NCBI RefSeq assembly: GCF_050279675.1
Contig: NZ_JBNNUK010000044.1
Span: forward strand, 1 to 5,115
DNA length: 5,115 nucleotides
Direction of reading: 5' to 3'
Source of the DNA: Viridibacillus sp050279675
GTDB taxonomy: Bacteria; Bacillota; Bacilli; Bacillales_A; Planococcaceae
Shown here: positions 4,908 to 5,115 of the stretch, piece by piece
Position numbering within the stretch: position 1 is the stretch's first letter
How the letters are laid out: the number at the start of each line of letters is the position of its first letter
Notes under the pieces: model-generated
Told to the model about the DNA's origin: nothing
Seen by the model: the letters and a program-made list of their open reading frames with translations, nothing else
Database searches by the model: none
Program-made: the position numbers and the translations under genes

Positions 4908-5002
4908 TTACTTATGATACGGATCACCGAAACTAATATTAAACTGTATTACTTCTTTTTCTTCGTCCATCTATTTCTATTGTTAAATGATATAACAAAC
5001 AC
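4908..5002 (-). pseudogene. 3' remnant of an unknown gene, adjacent to repeat copy 4
   Basis: On the minus strand the frame ending with TAA at 4908 reads MDEEKEVIQFNISFGDPYHK. The ATG is preceded at once by an in-frame TAG and no ribosome site, so it is not a normal start. The adjacent frame upstream reads LLYHLTIEID before entering this region, and a one-base shift would join them into a single C-terminus. Upstream of that the frame enters repeat copy 4. This has the same appearance as the remnant beside copy 3. The family is not recognised, and the stretch is short enough to be chance. Confidence 0.35.
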
Positions 5003-5038
5003 CTTATTGAACTAACCTGCCCCGTTAGTTCAACAAAG
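5003..5038 (-). repeat. Dispersed repeat, end-only copy 4
   Basis: This copy contains only the ACTAAC...GTTAGT end of the family. Here it is a perfect 10-bp inverted repeat (TTGAACTAAC at 5007-5016, GTTAGTTCAA at 5024-5033) around a 7-base CTGCCCC loop. The central terminator and the far end are missing. It begins 8 bases after the stop codon of the minus-strand gene at the right edge. No T run follows it, so it is not a classic terminator. Confidence 0.7.
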
Positions 5039-5045
5039 TTACTTA

Positions 5046-5115
5046 CTATTTACTATTATTATGCAGTTCAAATGCCTCTTCAAAGTCATCCCATTTTACA
5101 TTTACTTTTATAACT
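5046..5115 (-). CDS. Partial CDS, last 22 residues visible; unknown protein
   Basis: The minus-strand frame is open from the right edge to TAG at 5046-5048 and reads VIKVNVKWDDFEEAFELHNN followed by SK. Its composition looks like genuine coding sequence. The pattern VxWDDFEEAFE is reminiscent of the N-terminus of UPF0158-type proteins. If that resemblance is real, the stop just before repeat copy 4 would mean that the gene is truncated by the repeat. With so few residues this is only a suggestion; it may instead be the normal C-terminus of another protein. Confidence 0.4.
   Translation of the reverse strand, partial: VIKVNVKWDDFEEAFELHNNSK

Overview
The window is AT-rich DNA of the kind found in low-GC Gram-positive bacteria (Bacillaceae or Planococcaceae, for example Bacillus or Lysinibacillus). 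The evidence is strong AGGAGG-type ribosome binding sites, TTG and GTG starts, U-tract terminators, and protein families typical of these bacteria. No RNA gene, CRISPR array or complete insertion sequence is visible.

Layout. Positions 1-284 hold the 5' part of a minus-strand gene that runs off the left edge. It resembles a Bacillus ArsR-type regulator family and has a good SigA-type promoter. Positions 484-891 (minus) encode a 135-residue protein of unknown function. Positions 1031-2199 (minus) are a two-gene operon: an ECF sigma factor followed, after 2 bases, by a membrane anti-sigma factor with a zinc-binding motif. Positions 2200-2758 contain a terminator, decayed gene pieces and repeats. 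Positions 2759-4687 (plus) encode a 642-residue protein with an ECF sigma factor at its N-terminus and a long soluble extension that looks like YcdB/YcdC-type repeats. Positions 4688-5115 hold a large hairpin, a gene remnant, a short repeat copy and the end of another minus-strand gene.

A dispersed repeat ties the window together. Three near-full copies (about 387-474, 918-1007, 2355-2442) and one end-only copy (5003-5038) all lie in the same orientation. On the minus strand each full copy contains an intrinsic terminator (7-bp stem, 4-base loop, T run). Copies 1 and 2 sit just downstream of a minus-strand gene or operon and so act as its 3' end. The far side of the repeat carries a promoter-like sequence, which is the only good promoter candidate for the 484-891 gene. 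Genes therefore sit between repeats like cassettes, and gene remnants begin exactly where copies 3 and 4 end.

The two ECF sigma systems face away from each other, and each has an ECF-like promoter in front of it, so both may be autoregulated. One uses a conventional separate membrane anti-sigma. The other has no anti-sigma next to it in the window and may be controlled by its own C-terminal extension. That fusion and the terminator/promoter-bearing repeat are the two most interesting items.
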